A stretch of DNA of 64,000 nt from Dendrocalamus latiflorus. Its lineage: Eukaryota; Streptophyta; Magnoliopsida; Poales; Poaceae. The notes under the pieces were generated by a model, which was not told where the DNA came from, made no database searches, and saw only the letters and a program-made list of their open reading frames with translations. Every line of letters begins with the position of its first letter. The first letter of the stretch is position 1. Position numbers and translations under genes: made by a program. Shown one piece after another: positions 10,668 through 22,258 of this stretch. The stretch spans positions 26,094,449 through 26,158,448 of the forward strand of contig CM029670.1 of the NCBI GenBank assembly GCA_017311315.1. The letters run 5' to 3'.

Positions 10668-11620
10668 AGGTTGAAGCGATATAGAGTTGGCTGACTCCTA
10701 ACTCAGTCACACGGGTGCGGAGCTTTTCAGGACTTGCTAGATTCTATCGCTGCTTCGTGAAGGATTTCAGCACCATCGCTGCACCATTGAATGAGCTCAC
10801 TAAGAAGGGTGTGCTATTTGTTTGGAACACCACACAGGAGAATGTCTTCACCACATTGAAAGATAAGTTAACACATGCACCACTGCTCCAACTCCCTAAT
10901 TTTAATCAGACTTTGGAACAGAATGTGATGCCAGCGGAATTGGTTTAGGTGGCATGTTGTTACAAGAAGGTAAACCTATAGCATACTTCAATGAGAAATT
11001 GAGTGAGCCTAGTTTAAACTATTCTACTTATGATAAGGAGTTATATGCACTCTTTCGAACTTTAGAAACACTACAAGAGAAGTGCCATTTTTTGACATAT
11101 CATTTATGTCATAATATCTAAAATTATGTCATAATTCACCTTTTATGACATCTGTGTGACGAAAATCGTTATGTCAAAAAATGAGCGTCACAAATTTGTT
11201 TAATGACGTTTGTTTGTTCCGTGTCACAAAAATTATGACATTCATTTTAATGTCACAATAACTTATGACATTTGTTTTATGTCACAAAATCCTAGGCCTT
11301 GCCACGTAGGCAACTGCCACGTAGGATAAAAAACGTCATAAAATGTTGACGTGACGCTGACGTGACAGATTTAAAAACGTCATAAAAAATGCTAATGTGG
11401 CACTGACGTGGCAGATTTTAAAACGTCATAAAAAATGCTTACGTGGCAGATGATGTGGCAGATTTAGACACATATATTTTTATCAGCCCATACATTCAAA
11501 CCATCCAACAAAATGCACAAATAGTTGCTGTCTCAACACACATTCAAATCAAATCAGGTCTGATATTAAATATCAAGCATTTCATGCATCACCAAATTCA
11601 AAACACATAAAGTTGGTGTC

Positions 11621-11926
11621 TCAACACAAATTCAAAACACATATAGTTGTTGTCTCAACCTCATCACAGGTATCCTCTACCTGCTTCTGCAGATTACCCA
11701 TCTGTGCTCGAAGCTCTGCTGCTCCTGCCTTCTCAGCATGTAGTTCGCTCTCAAGCTCATGGACACGCTCATTCATTGCAGCAGCCTTGGCATTCCTCTT
11801 CATTGCTGCAGACCGCAAGCCAATATTTCGACGGAAAGTTGATTTTGGAAGAACTTGAGCTACAGCTTGGATAAGAGTCTTCGGATCTTGCCCTTCTTGT
11901 GTTGGTTGTGCAATGATGGCCTCCAT
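11621..11926 (-). pseudogene. Coiled-coil tail of a plant En/Spm (Ptta) transposase-type protein
   Basis: A minus-strand segment encodes PTQEGQDPKTLIQAVAQVLP and STFRRNIGL, followed by a heptad-rich coil (RVHELESELHAEKAGAAEL). This layout resembles the C-terminal part of the Ptta/En/Spm (Transposase_24) proteins encoded by CACTA elements; the family call is from memory. Only the last part remains, and no upstream domain was recognised between 11930 and 13240. Confidence 0.5.
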
Positions 11927-11929
11927 TTG

Positions 11930-13240
11930 AGCCTAGCAATAGCACAAAAAATTCAGGTTTCTTGTATCCCAACTGTTGTTCATCATATAAGATAAGATAG
12001 AGAAAAGGTACTCACAATGGCATCCTGCACATTCTCACTAAAACCTGACTTGCTACTCCAGTGTGTGTCCTTGGAAATATCAATTGCACTTGGTGGCGCA
12101 TCCTTATATTTTTCTTGCTTCTGAAATTACATTCTGAAATTTTTCTGAAATTACAGTAGCAGCTCTGAAACTACTAGTCTAAGGCTGAGACTGTACACTA
12201 TTACTGCAGCATTGCTTCTCAAGCTGTTCCTGTGGCAATAAGACCTAAACAAACAGATGAGCCATGAGTTAAGCGGATGTTAATATACGGAAATAATCTA
12301 TTAATCTTGACATAGTTTTATATCAGCTGCATTCAGTCAGTTCCTTAACTAAATCCAAAGATAACAGTCTACCTGCGATACAGAAGCGGACCCATGTAAT
12401 CTACAGCTGACTGTTTCAACACCTGAGAAACACAAAGCACTTCAAAAATTAGCATAGATAGGCTAACTACACTTGTCAACAAGGATAAATCAAGAGACAA
12501 CTTCCAAGTTTTTGACAGCAGGGATGTCCAAGCACCCTCCATCAGCAGATATATGTGAGCGCAGGCAACAAGAATATAATGGCAATGAAATTACTATCAT
12601 ACATCCCACCCAAGTTTTTCATTATGTGTGATTATACTTTACAGATGAGTCAGAGAGCAAGAGAAAAGACCTCATTATTATTGTTTCCACTGGCCGAAGT
12701 CAACAAAAGTTGGACAAATGCCCATTCTGATTTATCTGATGTTTCATCACAAGCTGCCTGTGGATAATAAAAAATAAATAAAACTTCAAGCATGATAAAT
12801 AATTAGACTAGTGCCAAAAGGTTTTGGAAACAAATTGATTTAAGAATGTATGCAATTCTGTTATTCTCCCTTTGTTGCCATCATATGTTAATTGTTAAAC
12901 AAAAAGAAAAAAACTACATCCTCAGTTGCTAGAGGCAAAGATGCAGCTGCTACAGAAACTGTCCAATCATGAACTGATGAACAGTAGTGGACGCATAATT
13001 CATTGGTTAGAATAGAAATCTATGCAAAATACATAGATTAGTGAGCCCACACTACTAACCTAATTAACTATGCTAAAAGATCATGGTGTTTGAACTTCAA
13101 ACAACTCAAATTAACAGGGCTCATGAATATATCCATTGATCATATTCATCACAGATAACATTCACAGTTAATCATCACAATGCAATGGATCAGAATCCAC
13201 ATTTCACCAGCACATTGCAAATGAGTTAACATAGTAATAA
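11930..13240. other. CACTA interior, AT-rich, no gene seen
   Basis: Low-complexity, AT-rich DNA with many stops on both strands. It may contain introns of the former element gene. Nothing recognisable. Confidence 0.5.
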
Positions 13241-13299
13241 TAAACAATTATTTGTGAACAGTAATTAAGAAAGCAAAGAAATAGATGAAACGCTGAAGT

Positions 13300-14210
13300 A
13301 GAGAGGGGATTGGAGTAAACCGAGAGAGGGAGTAGTAGCAGAGGGCTGAGTTGTCGGTGAAGCGGAGCCGAGGAAGGAGGGGTCGCCGGTAGAGTAGATG
13401 AAGTGGTGGCGGAGCTGCAGCCGAGGATGGAGCAGAAGTCGGGGAAGAGATCGCCGATGTGGACGTCGGTTGAGAGGTTGAAGCGCCGGTGGATCCGTGG
13501 AGTATGCAGAGGTCGGCGATGTGGAACAAGTCGGGGTCATGGTCGCCGAGCTTGGCGTCGGGATGGCGGCGCTGATGGAGGTCGACGGCGCACGGTTGAG
13601 GGTGACGGCGCAAGGCGGTCGGAGAAGAGGGAGATGGTGGAGAGCGGTGACCGGAGAGGAGCGGCGGGTGGATGGTGGCGCGGTAGGGAGAGCAAAGAAG
13701 GGAGGCGGCCGGTGGATCTGGAGAAGGGGGAGCTGTGGTTGGCCGGAGGGAGTAGAGAAGGGAGGAGAGAGGCGACGGAGAGAGGTAGGGCGGTGAAGCT
13801 TGGTGGCGCGGAGAGGGCGGTGGCGCGCCGGATGTGGAGAAGAAGCTGCCGGAGAAGAGGTGAGGCTCGGCGGCCGTGGAGAAGAGAGGCGGCCGACCGG
13901 GGTTGAAGAAGGCTCGGTGAGGGGAGGTGCGGCGCAGTGGAGCAGGGAGGATTTGGGCGGTGCCGAGGGAAGTGGAGAAGGTAGCGGCGGGTGGATGCGG
14001 CGGCGGAGAGGCGAGAGAAAGGGAAGGATGGGAGTGGAGAATGGAGGCGACCGGCGAGGTAAGGCCCGGCCCTCGCCGGCGCCGGATTTGGAGGAGAATG
14101 GGGGGAGAAGGAGAAGAAGGCGATGGGGGCACTGAGAAGAACCGGGCTCAAAGGAATTCCTGGCGGCGGCTAGGTCTTCTGGCCGAATGGGAGGGGAGTT
14201 GGTAGTTTTG
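13300..14210. other. GC-rich CpG-dense block inside the CACTA element
   Basis: A block rich in GGCGG/GGAGA repeats that is open in several frames on both strands because of composition. On the minus strand it would give a Pro/Ser/Arg-rich protein of 294 aa (14132-13248), which is not convincing. It may be the 5' leader or first exon of the former element gene, or captured host promoter DNA. No domain is visible. Confidence 0.4.
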
Positions 14211-14547
14211 CGATTTTGCCCTCCTGGTTTCTAGGGTTTAAAATAAGGTCTTTCTCCCATGAGATTTCTTCCGTTCTGCCCCTTAGAAACTCCGATTTCA
14301 TCGCGAACAGATCCTACACATTCGTGTTGAGTTCGAGCGCCACTTCCACCAACTTTTATTTTTCTTTTTTTTTAAATAATTCCGTCCGCTTATCCTGGGC
14401 TGAGCAAGCCCATTAAAAAACCAGTTGGTTGGGCCCTGAGCAAGCTCACTAAAAAAACAGTTGGTTGGGCCATGTGGCGGTGGGACCTATCTTGACAGGT
14501 GGGCCGTATGCCAACAAGGAAAATGATGGTTTAAATAATTAAATATA

Positions 14548-14733
14548 ATAATTTGTGATGCACCAGTTTTGTCATTAATTTATGACATTCACAAAGTAGC
14601 CCCTATGACACAACAAATATTGTCACTACATGGATATATAATAATTTCTGACACACCAGTTTTGTCATTAATTTATGACGTTTGCAAAGTAGCCCTAATG
14701 ACACAACAAATATTGTCACTACATTGATTTAGA
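14548..14733 (+). repeat. 93-bp tandem duplication in the CACTA right subterminal zone
   Basis: Two consecutive 93-bp units (14548-14640 and 14641-14733) share ATAATTTSTGA, CACCAGTTTTGTCATTAA and AACAAATATTGTCACTAC, with a handful of substitutions between them. Each unit carries several TGTCA/TGACA motifs. Confidence 0.8.
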
Positions 14734-15289
14734 CTTGCATCATGACATTTTTTGTGACATTCATATTATTTTTGTCACTAAGCCAAATTACCTCTACAAA
14801 AACGTCATAAACTAGATGATTTAGTGACATTTAGACCCTTTGTCATGCCATATATGTCACAAAATGACACATCTCTTGTAGTGAAACTTGGCAACATTAT
14901 TTATGGCCCAAAGAATTTGTTATACATTTTGATCATGAATCTTTAAAGCATATTTGAAGTCAAGATAAACTAAACCACAGACATGCAAAGTGGGTTGAAT
15001 TTATTGAGTCTTTTTCTTATGTCATACAACACAAGAAAGGAAAGAAGAATGTCATTGCTAATGCTTTGTCTAGGAGATATGCCATATTTTCACAACTTGA
15101 CTTCAAAATTTTTGGATTACAGACTATTAAAGAACAATATGTGCACGATGCTGGATATATTATTGAATTATAAAGAAAGAAAAATGTGGAACAAATTCAT
15201 CATTAATGATGGGTTTGTGTTTGAGCTTACAAGTTATGCATTCCAACTAGTTCTATTCGTTTGTTGTTGTTACAGGAAGTGCATGGAGG

Positions 15290-16620
15290 TGGGCTAATGG
15301 GACACTTTTGCATGAAGAAAACTGAGGATATACTTGCTGATCATTTTTTGGCCAAAGATGAGATGGGACGTCGAGTGCTAAATTGCTCACTGCACTACAT
15401 ATCAAAGAGCTAAGTCACGACTTAATCCTCATAGTTTATACATGCCTTTACCTGTTCCTAGCATTCCGTGGGAAGATATTTGAATGGACATTGTTTTAGA
15501 ATTGTCTAGAACAAAGAATGAGAGGGATAGTATATTCGTGATTGTTGATAGATTTTCTAAGATGGCCCACTTTATACCATGTCATAAGAGCACTGATGCT
15601 ACCAATATTGCTGATTTATTCTTCTGTGAAGTTATTCGCTTGCGTGGTATGCTTAATACTATAGTTTCAGATCATGATGCTAAATTCCTTAGCCACTTTT
15701 GGAGAACTTTATGGGTTAAATTGGGGACTAAGTTGTTATTTTCTACTACTTGTCATGTCGAAACTGATGGACAAACTGAAGTTGTGAATATAACTTTATC
15801 TACAATTCTTAGGGTTGTGTTGAAAAAGAATTTTAAAATGTGGGAAGAATTCTTGCCTCATATTGAGTTTGCTTATAATCGTTCGTTACATTCTACTACA
15901 AAGAAGTACCATTTTGAAGTTGTTTATGGTTTTGTGCCTCGTGCTCCTATTGATTTAATGCTTATTCCATCTTCAAATAAATTGAACTTTGATGCTAAAC
16001 AGCGTATTGAATTGATTTTAGAAATGCATGAGACAACTAAGGAGAATATAGAGCACATGATTGCTAAATATAAAATTGCTAATAGTCATGGGAGAAAACA
16101 TTTAACTTTTAAACCTGGAGATCTTGTTTGCTTCCATTTGAGAAAAGATAGGGTTCCCTGAGTTGAGAAAGTCAAAATTGATGCCAAGACTGATGGTCCT
16201 TTCAAATTGTTAGAAAAGATTAATGATAATGCATACAAGCTTGAGCTGCTTGTAGATTTTGGGGTTAGTGCCATATTTAACATTACATATTTAAAGCCAT
16301 ACTTGGGAGAAGTGGACGAGCTTGAGTCACGGACGACTCAAATGCAAGAAGGGGAGAATGATGAGGACATCCCTCACATGGATACAACTCATCCACAACA
16401 AGTGTTACAAGGACCACTTACTCGAGCTCATGCTTGCCAACTTAATTATCAGGTGAATTTGTTTCTAGGCTTATATATTACTGAGAATAGACCGCTATCT
16501 AATGCAAGTGATTTAATTGTGCTTAGGAACATGGGAAAGGATAAGGGAGAGGTATGTGGAGTCATGGACATGCATGGAAGGCATAATGGAGGTCACCACA
16601 TCACCTTGGGTCTGAGTTAA
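15290..16620 (+). pseudogene. Gypsy integrase
   Basis: The zinc-binding HHCC region is broken by stops at 15290-15480. The catalytic core is open from 15484 to 16161: FVIVDRFSKMAHFIPCHKS, then VSDHDAKFLS with the second Asp, then GQTEVVNITL with the Glu. The core is followed by HLTFKPGDLV of the C-terminal domain. A TGA at 16159-16161 interrupts the frame, and C-terminal similarity continues at 16207-16620 (KINDNAYKLEL, LKPYLGE, GPLTRAHACQLNYQV). The enzyme would insert element DNA into the genome; it is not functional here. Confidence 0.8.
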
Positions 16621-17045
16621 GCAAGAGTTCGAGTTGGGCTCATCTTGGATTCGGATTCAGCTTACCGCGATAGTATTAAGTTTAAACAGATGTAACTTCT
16701 TCATACGGACCCCGTTTGGGACTTGCTTGGACTTCATGGAAATCTTATCAAGTCTACATTCTAATGGATCTAACCATATTTTCAAATTCCACCTGATCCA
16801 GCCACCATCATCAAAATAGTCTACATCTATTTCTGATCCTGAGTCAAAGGGGTGCTATGCCACCTCCACATGGGCCCATGGGCCTTGTAACCCTAGGGGC
16901 GTGCGTCCACTTTCCTGGCCACCACCCCTAGTTGTCTCCCCATATAGGAGCCGCCACCTCTCTTTGCTAGAACTTTGATTTTGTTGAATTTAGGTTTAGC
17001 CATTGTGCAAACTTCTATTCGTCAGTTGTGTTGGACGACCACCTG
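16621..17045 (+). other. Probable 3' untranslated region or partial LTR of the gypsy element
   Basis: No coding similarity. Sequence such as the stretch around 16690-16740 and CCCATATAGGAG near 16941-16952 resembles retrotransposon untranslated or LTR DNA, but there is no matching copy in the window, so the boundary cannot be set. Confidence 0.4.
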
Positions 17046-17285
17046 TCAAGACAGCATTTAGGATCCCAGCTTTTTTTCAATACCATCTACACTTCAATCT
17101 TACTCACAATATCAGATTTCCTACATCTTAGCTCCACCAAAAGGGTCAAAGAAGGAATGTATAAACCTAGGCCTAACTCTAGGAGCACTCAAAACGAAGG
17201 GCTAGCTCCAAAAAACACTCAAAGGTGAAGGGACTCCTCTAATGAACCTTAAAGGATGCAACCACTTTCTCTTCTCAAATGTGAC
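17046..17285 (-). pseudogene. Left piece of the second SIRE-like copia copy
   Basis: The minus-strand sequence directly left of the composite LTR continues the copia zinc-knuckle region that ends at 35350 on the other side. The two pieces share the 5-bp GTGAC target duplication (17281-17285 and 35350-35354). Coding similarity is weak after the knuckle, and the left limit is approximate. Confidence 0.45.
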
Positions 17286-20200
17286 TGTCGGGACCCCGGA
17301 TTTCCGAACCCGGACCCTCTGTGTATAACTGCACTAGTCCCAGATCAAAGCTAGTACACACAGTTAAACAGGAATGATTACATCACCAATCACGATTTAT
17401 TACAATAAATAAGAGTAATGACCAAAAGGTCTCATTATTACAAATGAGGTTTCATGACCTCGCACACACGAAACACAGCGGAAGCATAAATAAATCCAGC
17501 GGAGACCCATCAATACGCCACAGGCAATTGACTGGGGAAGCGCGACCTAGTCCTCCGGGAAAAATCCATCACAGCCGCAAGCGAAGCAGTAGTCGTAGTC
17601 ACCTTCTTGAGCTTCATATTCTTCTGAACATTGTTTTTGAGTGAAACGCGTGAGTACATAAAGTACTCCGCAAGTCTTGGGAAAAATGCATAGATGCAAG
17701 GCTTGACAAAGGAAGGCTATATGGTTCTTTTGCACAAAGCAATATTTTAAATTCAATTACTACTAATTATTTTCGAAGGCATCAATTTAATAATGTAATT
17801 GTTTTAGCAGAATTATCAATAATTCTATAGTGAAGGTTCCATCCACCTACACCAGTTAATCAAGTCTAACTGACCAAGTTTAAAACTGCGGGTTCCATCC
17901 ACCCTCTCTGGCTCCATCCGCCAGGATTCCCTTCCGAGAGTTCCCTCCACTCTTGGAATACAAAACTTTTAATTTTAAAACCAAAACCAGAAATCTACCA
18001 TGTGAATGCATTTCTTGCCCGCCCTTGACCGTGGGCACGGCTATTCGAATAGTTTTACACTCTACAGAGGTTGTACAACTTTACCCACAAGAGATAAATT
18101 ATCCTAAAAAGTCAACACGCTTCCTTTGGCATGAGACTCAGATAAAATATCACAAAGCCTTTACCTTACTCTAATCTAGCAAGATACCACCCGCTGAGGT
18201 TTCACCGCAGGTAGGCTAACTGCCCGAACCGAAGCCCCCTCTTGCGCCATATGAGTACAGTAAATCCCTGTCCCTCACTGTGAATAACCAGTCCATCCCT
18301 GGCACCCACTTTCCACTGGTGGCACCTAAACTAGACTATCATAAGTTAGTCAGCTAGGTCGTACCCATATAGACTTGTGGTAGTACGGCTAATGCTCAGT
18401 CTGGACAAACACAAGCGTCGGTCCTTAATTGACTAGGGTGGAACATACAATTTACAAGATCTCGTTCTTACTGCACCAAACCAAACTAACCATCCACCCT
18501 AATCTAAACCAATTTCCACATTTTATTTTATTTTAAAAAAAGGGACAATGGTAACTCCAATTACCACCACATTTCTAAACACAAGGGTATTTCAGTAAAT
18601 CATAATTTCCCAATTTTCAAAATTTATGAGGTATTCAACAGCATGACTAAGCATTATACTACCATACTATTATCCACAAATGATTATCATACTCTCATTA
18701 ATGAGCCAAAGGAAATTCTAGAGTTACAAAGATACATGGTATTCAATTTCAATGGAGGGTATAACAAAGTTGGAGTAACTAATACCTTAAGATTTGAACT
18801 AATGTTTATGTAAATAGCAATGCGCATAATTTAAAATAATTAAAACATTTCAAAATCATAGGTTCAAGATGATCAAAGGAGACTTGCCTTCTTGCAGGTT
18901 CTCTGGGTCTTCTTGCTGTTGGGTAGAGAGATCGTCGACAACGTTGGAATCTACGCGGGAAAAGACGAAGCAAACAAGGCAAATAAATACAACAAAATTC
19001 AAATAAAATCCAAAAATTCAAAAGAGGCCATAGTTAGATAGATTATGATTTTAGATGAATTTAGAAATTTGAATGGCTGGATTTGGAGTTAAAATGAGAA
19101 AGTTATGCTTGTTTAAAGATTTCAGTTTGAATAAATCTAAAAATTACGAAATTTCTGACAGGTGGGGCCCACTGAACAGTAAACCCCCTGGCGGTCGCTG
19201 ACATGTGGGACCCCTCTGTCAGTGACCACATCTTCTTTGGTCACTGACAGGTGGGACCCACTGGGATCTGTACCCACTTGTCAGAGGCTAACGCAGACGG
19301 GTGGGACCCAGGCGGCAGTGGCCAGCGCAGACCGGCGGCCACTGACGGGTGGGACCCATCTGTCAGTCGCGGATAAATAATGAAAAACTCAACCTCAGCG
19401 TGCGGAGCCGAAGGCTCGAACGCGCGCCGAAGGAGTCAAGAGTGAGCGCTGTTAACCAGTCGGGCGGGGAGGCTTTGCCTACCCATATAGGGCAACAAAT
19501 CCTTTTGAGGGATACCTTCGGGAGGGCCGGGCAGAGGTGGTCGGAGGCGACGGTGCCAGCGGCGAGGGGAGGCCGGAGGTGTTCGGGTGATGCGTGAAAT
19601 GAAATCCCGGAGCGGAGGGGATCCGGTTGGAGGAGTCGGCGAGGCCCGGGGATGAACGGAGGTGGCCGGTGGCGAGGAAGTGGCGGAGGCGGCTCGGGAG
19701 CTCCGGTGCGGCGGCGCTTCGGCGACGGGGAGACGTGGCCGAGGCGTCGGGGAGGATCGCACGGACGAGAGGAAGCTCGGGGTGGCGACGGCGGGCTCCG
19801 GGGATGACCGAGGCGGCGACGATTTCTCGCCGGAGTTCCTTACCGGGTGCGCACGGGGAGACCTCGGTGCGACGGCGCTTCGGGGCTCAGGGAGAGAGGT
19901 GGAGAGTGCTGGGAGGTGGTGCGGGAAGAGGCGGAGGCCGAGGGGGTATTTATAGGGGCTGAGGAGGGGGCACGGCGCGACAATTCCTCGCCAGGGTGCC
20001 GGCCGGAAAAAGGAAGGGTGCGGGGGCGAAAGGAAAGAGAGGGCAGGGAAGGAAGGGGAGCACGGGAGATCGGGGATTTGGTCGCGGCGGCGCTCCAGAG
20101 TTTCCAAATCAGAGGGGACGGGGAAGGAAAGACCGTGTCCGCCGAGGATTCGGTCGGCTGGCGAAGAAAGGAAAGAGGGGAGGAAGAAAAGGAAGGCGTC

Positions 20201-20834
20201 TCCGCGGGGGAGACGATGGATCTGACAGGCGGGGCCTGGCGGCAGCGGGAGCGGGGCGCGTGCGGCTGACGGGCGGGGCCCGCGGGTCAGAGAGAAGAGA
20301 GGAGCGTGGCGCGAGCGGCTGGATGGCCCGCACGGGCGACGCGGCGCGCATCGGACCGGCCAGATGTCGGCCCGAGGGATGAGGAAGGCGGGGTGGCTGA
20401 CGGCCGGGCCCGCTAGGCAGCGAGGGAGAGAGAAGGTGCGGCGTGGATCAGGCTGGGCGGCGACGTGGGCGGATCAGGGCCGTCCACGTGTCGGCCGGAG
20501 AGTGAGGAGGAGATTTTTATTTTTTTTATAATTTGATTTTGTTTTTCAAAAAAGACTAGGAAATTATTTAGGCCTCAGAAAAATATGAAAATACTTCCAA
20601 AAATTCCAGAAAAATTCACAGAAGCTCCTTGACATATTTTGGACTAAATAAAATTATTTCCAACTACTGTTGGTATTTAATTTCCATACTTTGAATTACT
20701 TTTAAATTCTAAAAATAGGTTTTAAACTCCAGAAAATTCCAGAAAGTCAAATAAAGGCCAAATTAACTTCAAATACTTTGAAATAACTTATTTGAAATTA
20801 AATTTTTCCAGAAAGCAAATTTTGGGATGTGACA
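17286..20834 (-). mobile_element. Left (3') LTR of the chromovirus, 3,549 bp
   Basis: Starts TGTCGGGACCCC and ends GGGATGTGACA (TG to CA). It is bordered inside by the polypurine tract at 20837-20848 and outside by GTGAC. Internal landmarks in plus-strand order are the GAGTAC/GTACTC stem at 17652-17668, the TACAGAGG-TTGTACAA block near 18064-18078, GACTTGCC at 18881, a CpG-rich block at 19130-20520, and a TATA box on the minus strand at 19947-19954. Open frames in the CpG-rich block are compositional. Confidence 0.9.
19947..19954 (-). promoter_or_regulatory. TATA box, left chromovirus LTR
   Basis: TATAAATA on the minus strand, about 880 bp from the LTR 5' end. The equivalent in the middle LTR is 28543-28550. 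Placement implies a transcribed leader of more than 2.6 kb before the internal region. Confidence 0.55.
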
Positions 20835-20836
20835 AA

Positions 20837-20848
20837 CCTACCCCCCTT
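20837..20848 (-). other. Polypurine tract
   Basis: The minus strand reads AAGGGGGGTAGG directly before the 3' LTR, the usual plus-strand DNA synthesis primer. A second copy borders the middle LTR at 29433-29444. Confidence 0.75.
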
Positions 20849-21095
20849 AGAAAGAATCTCGACCCCGAGATTCGGACAAACTGGGAAAAAGATCAAGGAA
20901 CTCTGCTCTTAAATCCTCTTCACGCTCCCAAGTCGCTTCTGACTCAGAATGGTTGCTCCACTGCACTTTACAGAACTTGATGACCTTGCTTCGCGTACGA
21001 CGCTCTGCTTCCTCCAATATCTTTGCTAGATACTCTGGATATGTTAGGTCCTCCTTCAAGTTTACTTCTTCCAAAGGCATCTGCTCTTCTGGCAC
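20847..21095 (-). pseudogene. Chromodomain at the integrase C-terminus
   Basis: Encodes LTYPEYLAKILEEAERRTRS, then KFCKVQWSNHSESEATWE and REEDLRAEF, a chromodomain-type fold with the W-x-N and ATWE motifs. Its position after integrase is diagnostic of chromoviruses, and the form fits the Del/Tekay clade. Chromodomains steer integration to particular chromatin. It is out of frame with the integrase by one base, so it would not be made as a fusion from this copy. Confidence 0.85.
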
Positions 21096-22138
21096 TCTGA
21101 GACACTTTCTAGTTGAGACACATGGAAGACATCATGCACTTTTGACAGCTGTGGCGAAAGCTCTAACTGGTAAGCCACTTCTCCTCTTTTCACTATGACA
21201 GGAAAAGGTCCAATGAATCTATGGGCAAGCTTTACACTGACTCCAAAGCACCTCATTCCCTTGAGAGGTGACACTTTCAAATAAACATGATCCCTAGGTT
21301 CAAATTCTAAGCTTCTTCGACGGTTGTCCGCATAGCTCTTCTGCCTGGTTTGTGCTGTCTTTAATCTATCCTGAATTAAGCGAACTTGTTCTTCTGCTTG
21401 CTTCAACACATCTGGTCCAAACACTTGTCCTTCTCCTGTTTCCTTCCAGTATAATGGTGTTCTGCATTTTCTGCCGTACAAGGCTTCGAATGGCGACATT
21501 TGCAAGCTGGATTGGTAACTATTGTTGTAGGAAAACTCTGCATAGGGTAAACTCTGATCCCAATTAGTCTTGTTCGCTAGGACACAAGCTCTCAACATGT
21601 CTTCCAATATTTGATTTACTCTTTCTGTCTGTCCATCTGTCTGTGGATGATAGGTTGTACTGAAATTCAAATTCATGCCCAAAAGTTCATGTAGCTTTTG
21701 CCAGAATCTTGAAGTGAATTGGGTTCCTCGATCTGACACAATCTTCTTTGGAACTCCATGCAAACTCACAATTCTCGACATGTACAACTCTACGAGTCTA
21801 TCCCCAGAGTATGTGGTCTTTACTGGAATGAAATGGGCGACTTTGGTTAGACGATCCACAATAACCCAAATTGAATCATGTCCAGATTTGGTTCTCGGTA
21901 ACCCAGTTATAAAATCCATACCAATTTCTTCCCATTTCCACTCAGGGATCTGCAATGGTTGCAAAAGTCCAACTGGTCTCTGGTGTTCAGCCTTAATCCG
22001 CTGGCACACATCACACAAGGCTACATACTCAGTAATTTCTCTTTTCATACCAGACCACCAATATCTTTCTTTGAGATCTTGGTACATCTTGGTACTCCCA
22101 GGGTGAATTGAGTATCTTGATTCATGAGCTTCTTTCAA
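21062..22138 (-). pseudogene. Chromovirus integrase
   Basis: The zinc-binding region has H-x-H (SRYSIHPGS) and CDVCQRIKAEH. The catalytic triad is visible: D in GMDFITGLP, D in VSDRGTQF, E in GQTERVNQILED. HVYLKVSPLKGMRCFG and FIGPFPVI mark the C-terminal DNA-binding part. A stop at 22259-22261 lies between RNase H and this region. The frame is lost after HVSQL because of a single-base deletion relative to the downstream frame. Confidence 0.85.
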
Positions 22139-22258
22139 GATCAGCTCCTTTATCTCTTTCTTCTCGGGTACGATAATTCTTTTTCCAAACCAAACGGTAC
22201 CTTGCTCGTCTTCTGAAAATCCTGACGCTTTCCCTTTCTTCAGATTATCCTTGATTTC

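Larger units (their letters stand above)
11069..14883. mobile_element. CACTA (En/Spm) element, non-autonomous
   Basis: The 3,815-bp element begins CACTACAAGAGA and ends TCTCTTGTAGTG, the CACTA terminal signature. It is flanked by a 3-bp AAA duplication (11066-11068 and 14884-14886). Both subterminal zones, about 11090-11470 and 14540-14880, are filled with short direct and inverted copies of TGTCATA/TGACAT/GTCACAAA-type motifs, as expected for transposase-binding subterminal repeats. The interior holds one short transposase-associated remnant and a GC-rich block. No DDE transposase was found. It lies inside gypsy RNase H and is therefore younger than that element. Confidence 0.9.
10715..15175 (+). 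pseudogene. Gypsy RT thumb and RNase H, interrupted by CACTA
   Basis: Thumb and RNase H sequence runs from 10715 to 11068 and resumes at 14884. RNase H begins with CDASGIGLGG near 10925 after a frameshift. Joining the flanks after removing 11069-14883 and one copy of the AAA duplication restores continuous similarity across the break (RTLE before, WQHYLWP after), followed by DHESLKHI and VIANALSRR. The segment therefore held an RNase H when the CACTA inserted. Confidence 0.75.
8926..17045 (+). mobile_element. Decayed Ty3/gypsy element, 5' truncated
   Basis: Plus-strand gypsy pol remnant in the canonical order protease, RT, RNase H, integrase. The 5' LTR and most of gag are missing; recognisable sequence starts near 9033 with the gag-protease linker. 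The body carries stops and at least two frameshifts, and is split by the CACTA element at 11069-14883. Sequence after the integrase (16621-17045) is probably 3' untranslated region and partial LTR, but with no second copy in the window the LTR cannot be delimited. No chromodomain was recognised. Confidence 0.75.

Noticed and set aside
13248..14151. A 294-codon Pro/Ser-rich frame and a 204-codon frame on the minus strand
   Set aside because: Low-complexity, mutually overlapping, no recognisable domain; kept only as a GC-rich block.
19436..20382. Several long Arg/Gly- or Pro/Ser-rich open frames on both strands, repeated at 28032-28978
   Set aside because: They overlap in opposite directions inside the CpG-rich part of an LTR; openness follows from base composition and there is no domain.
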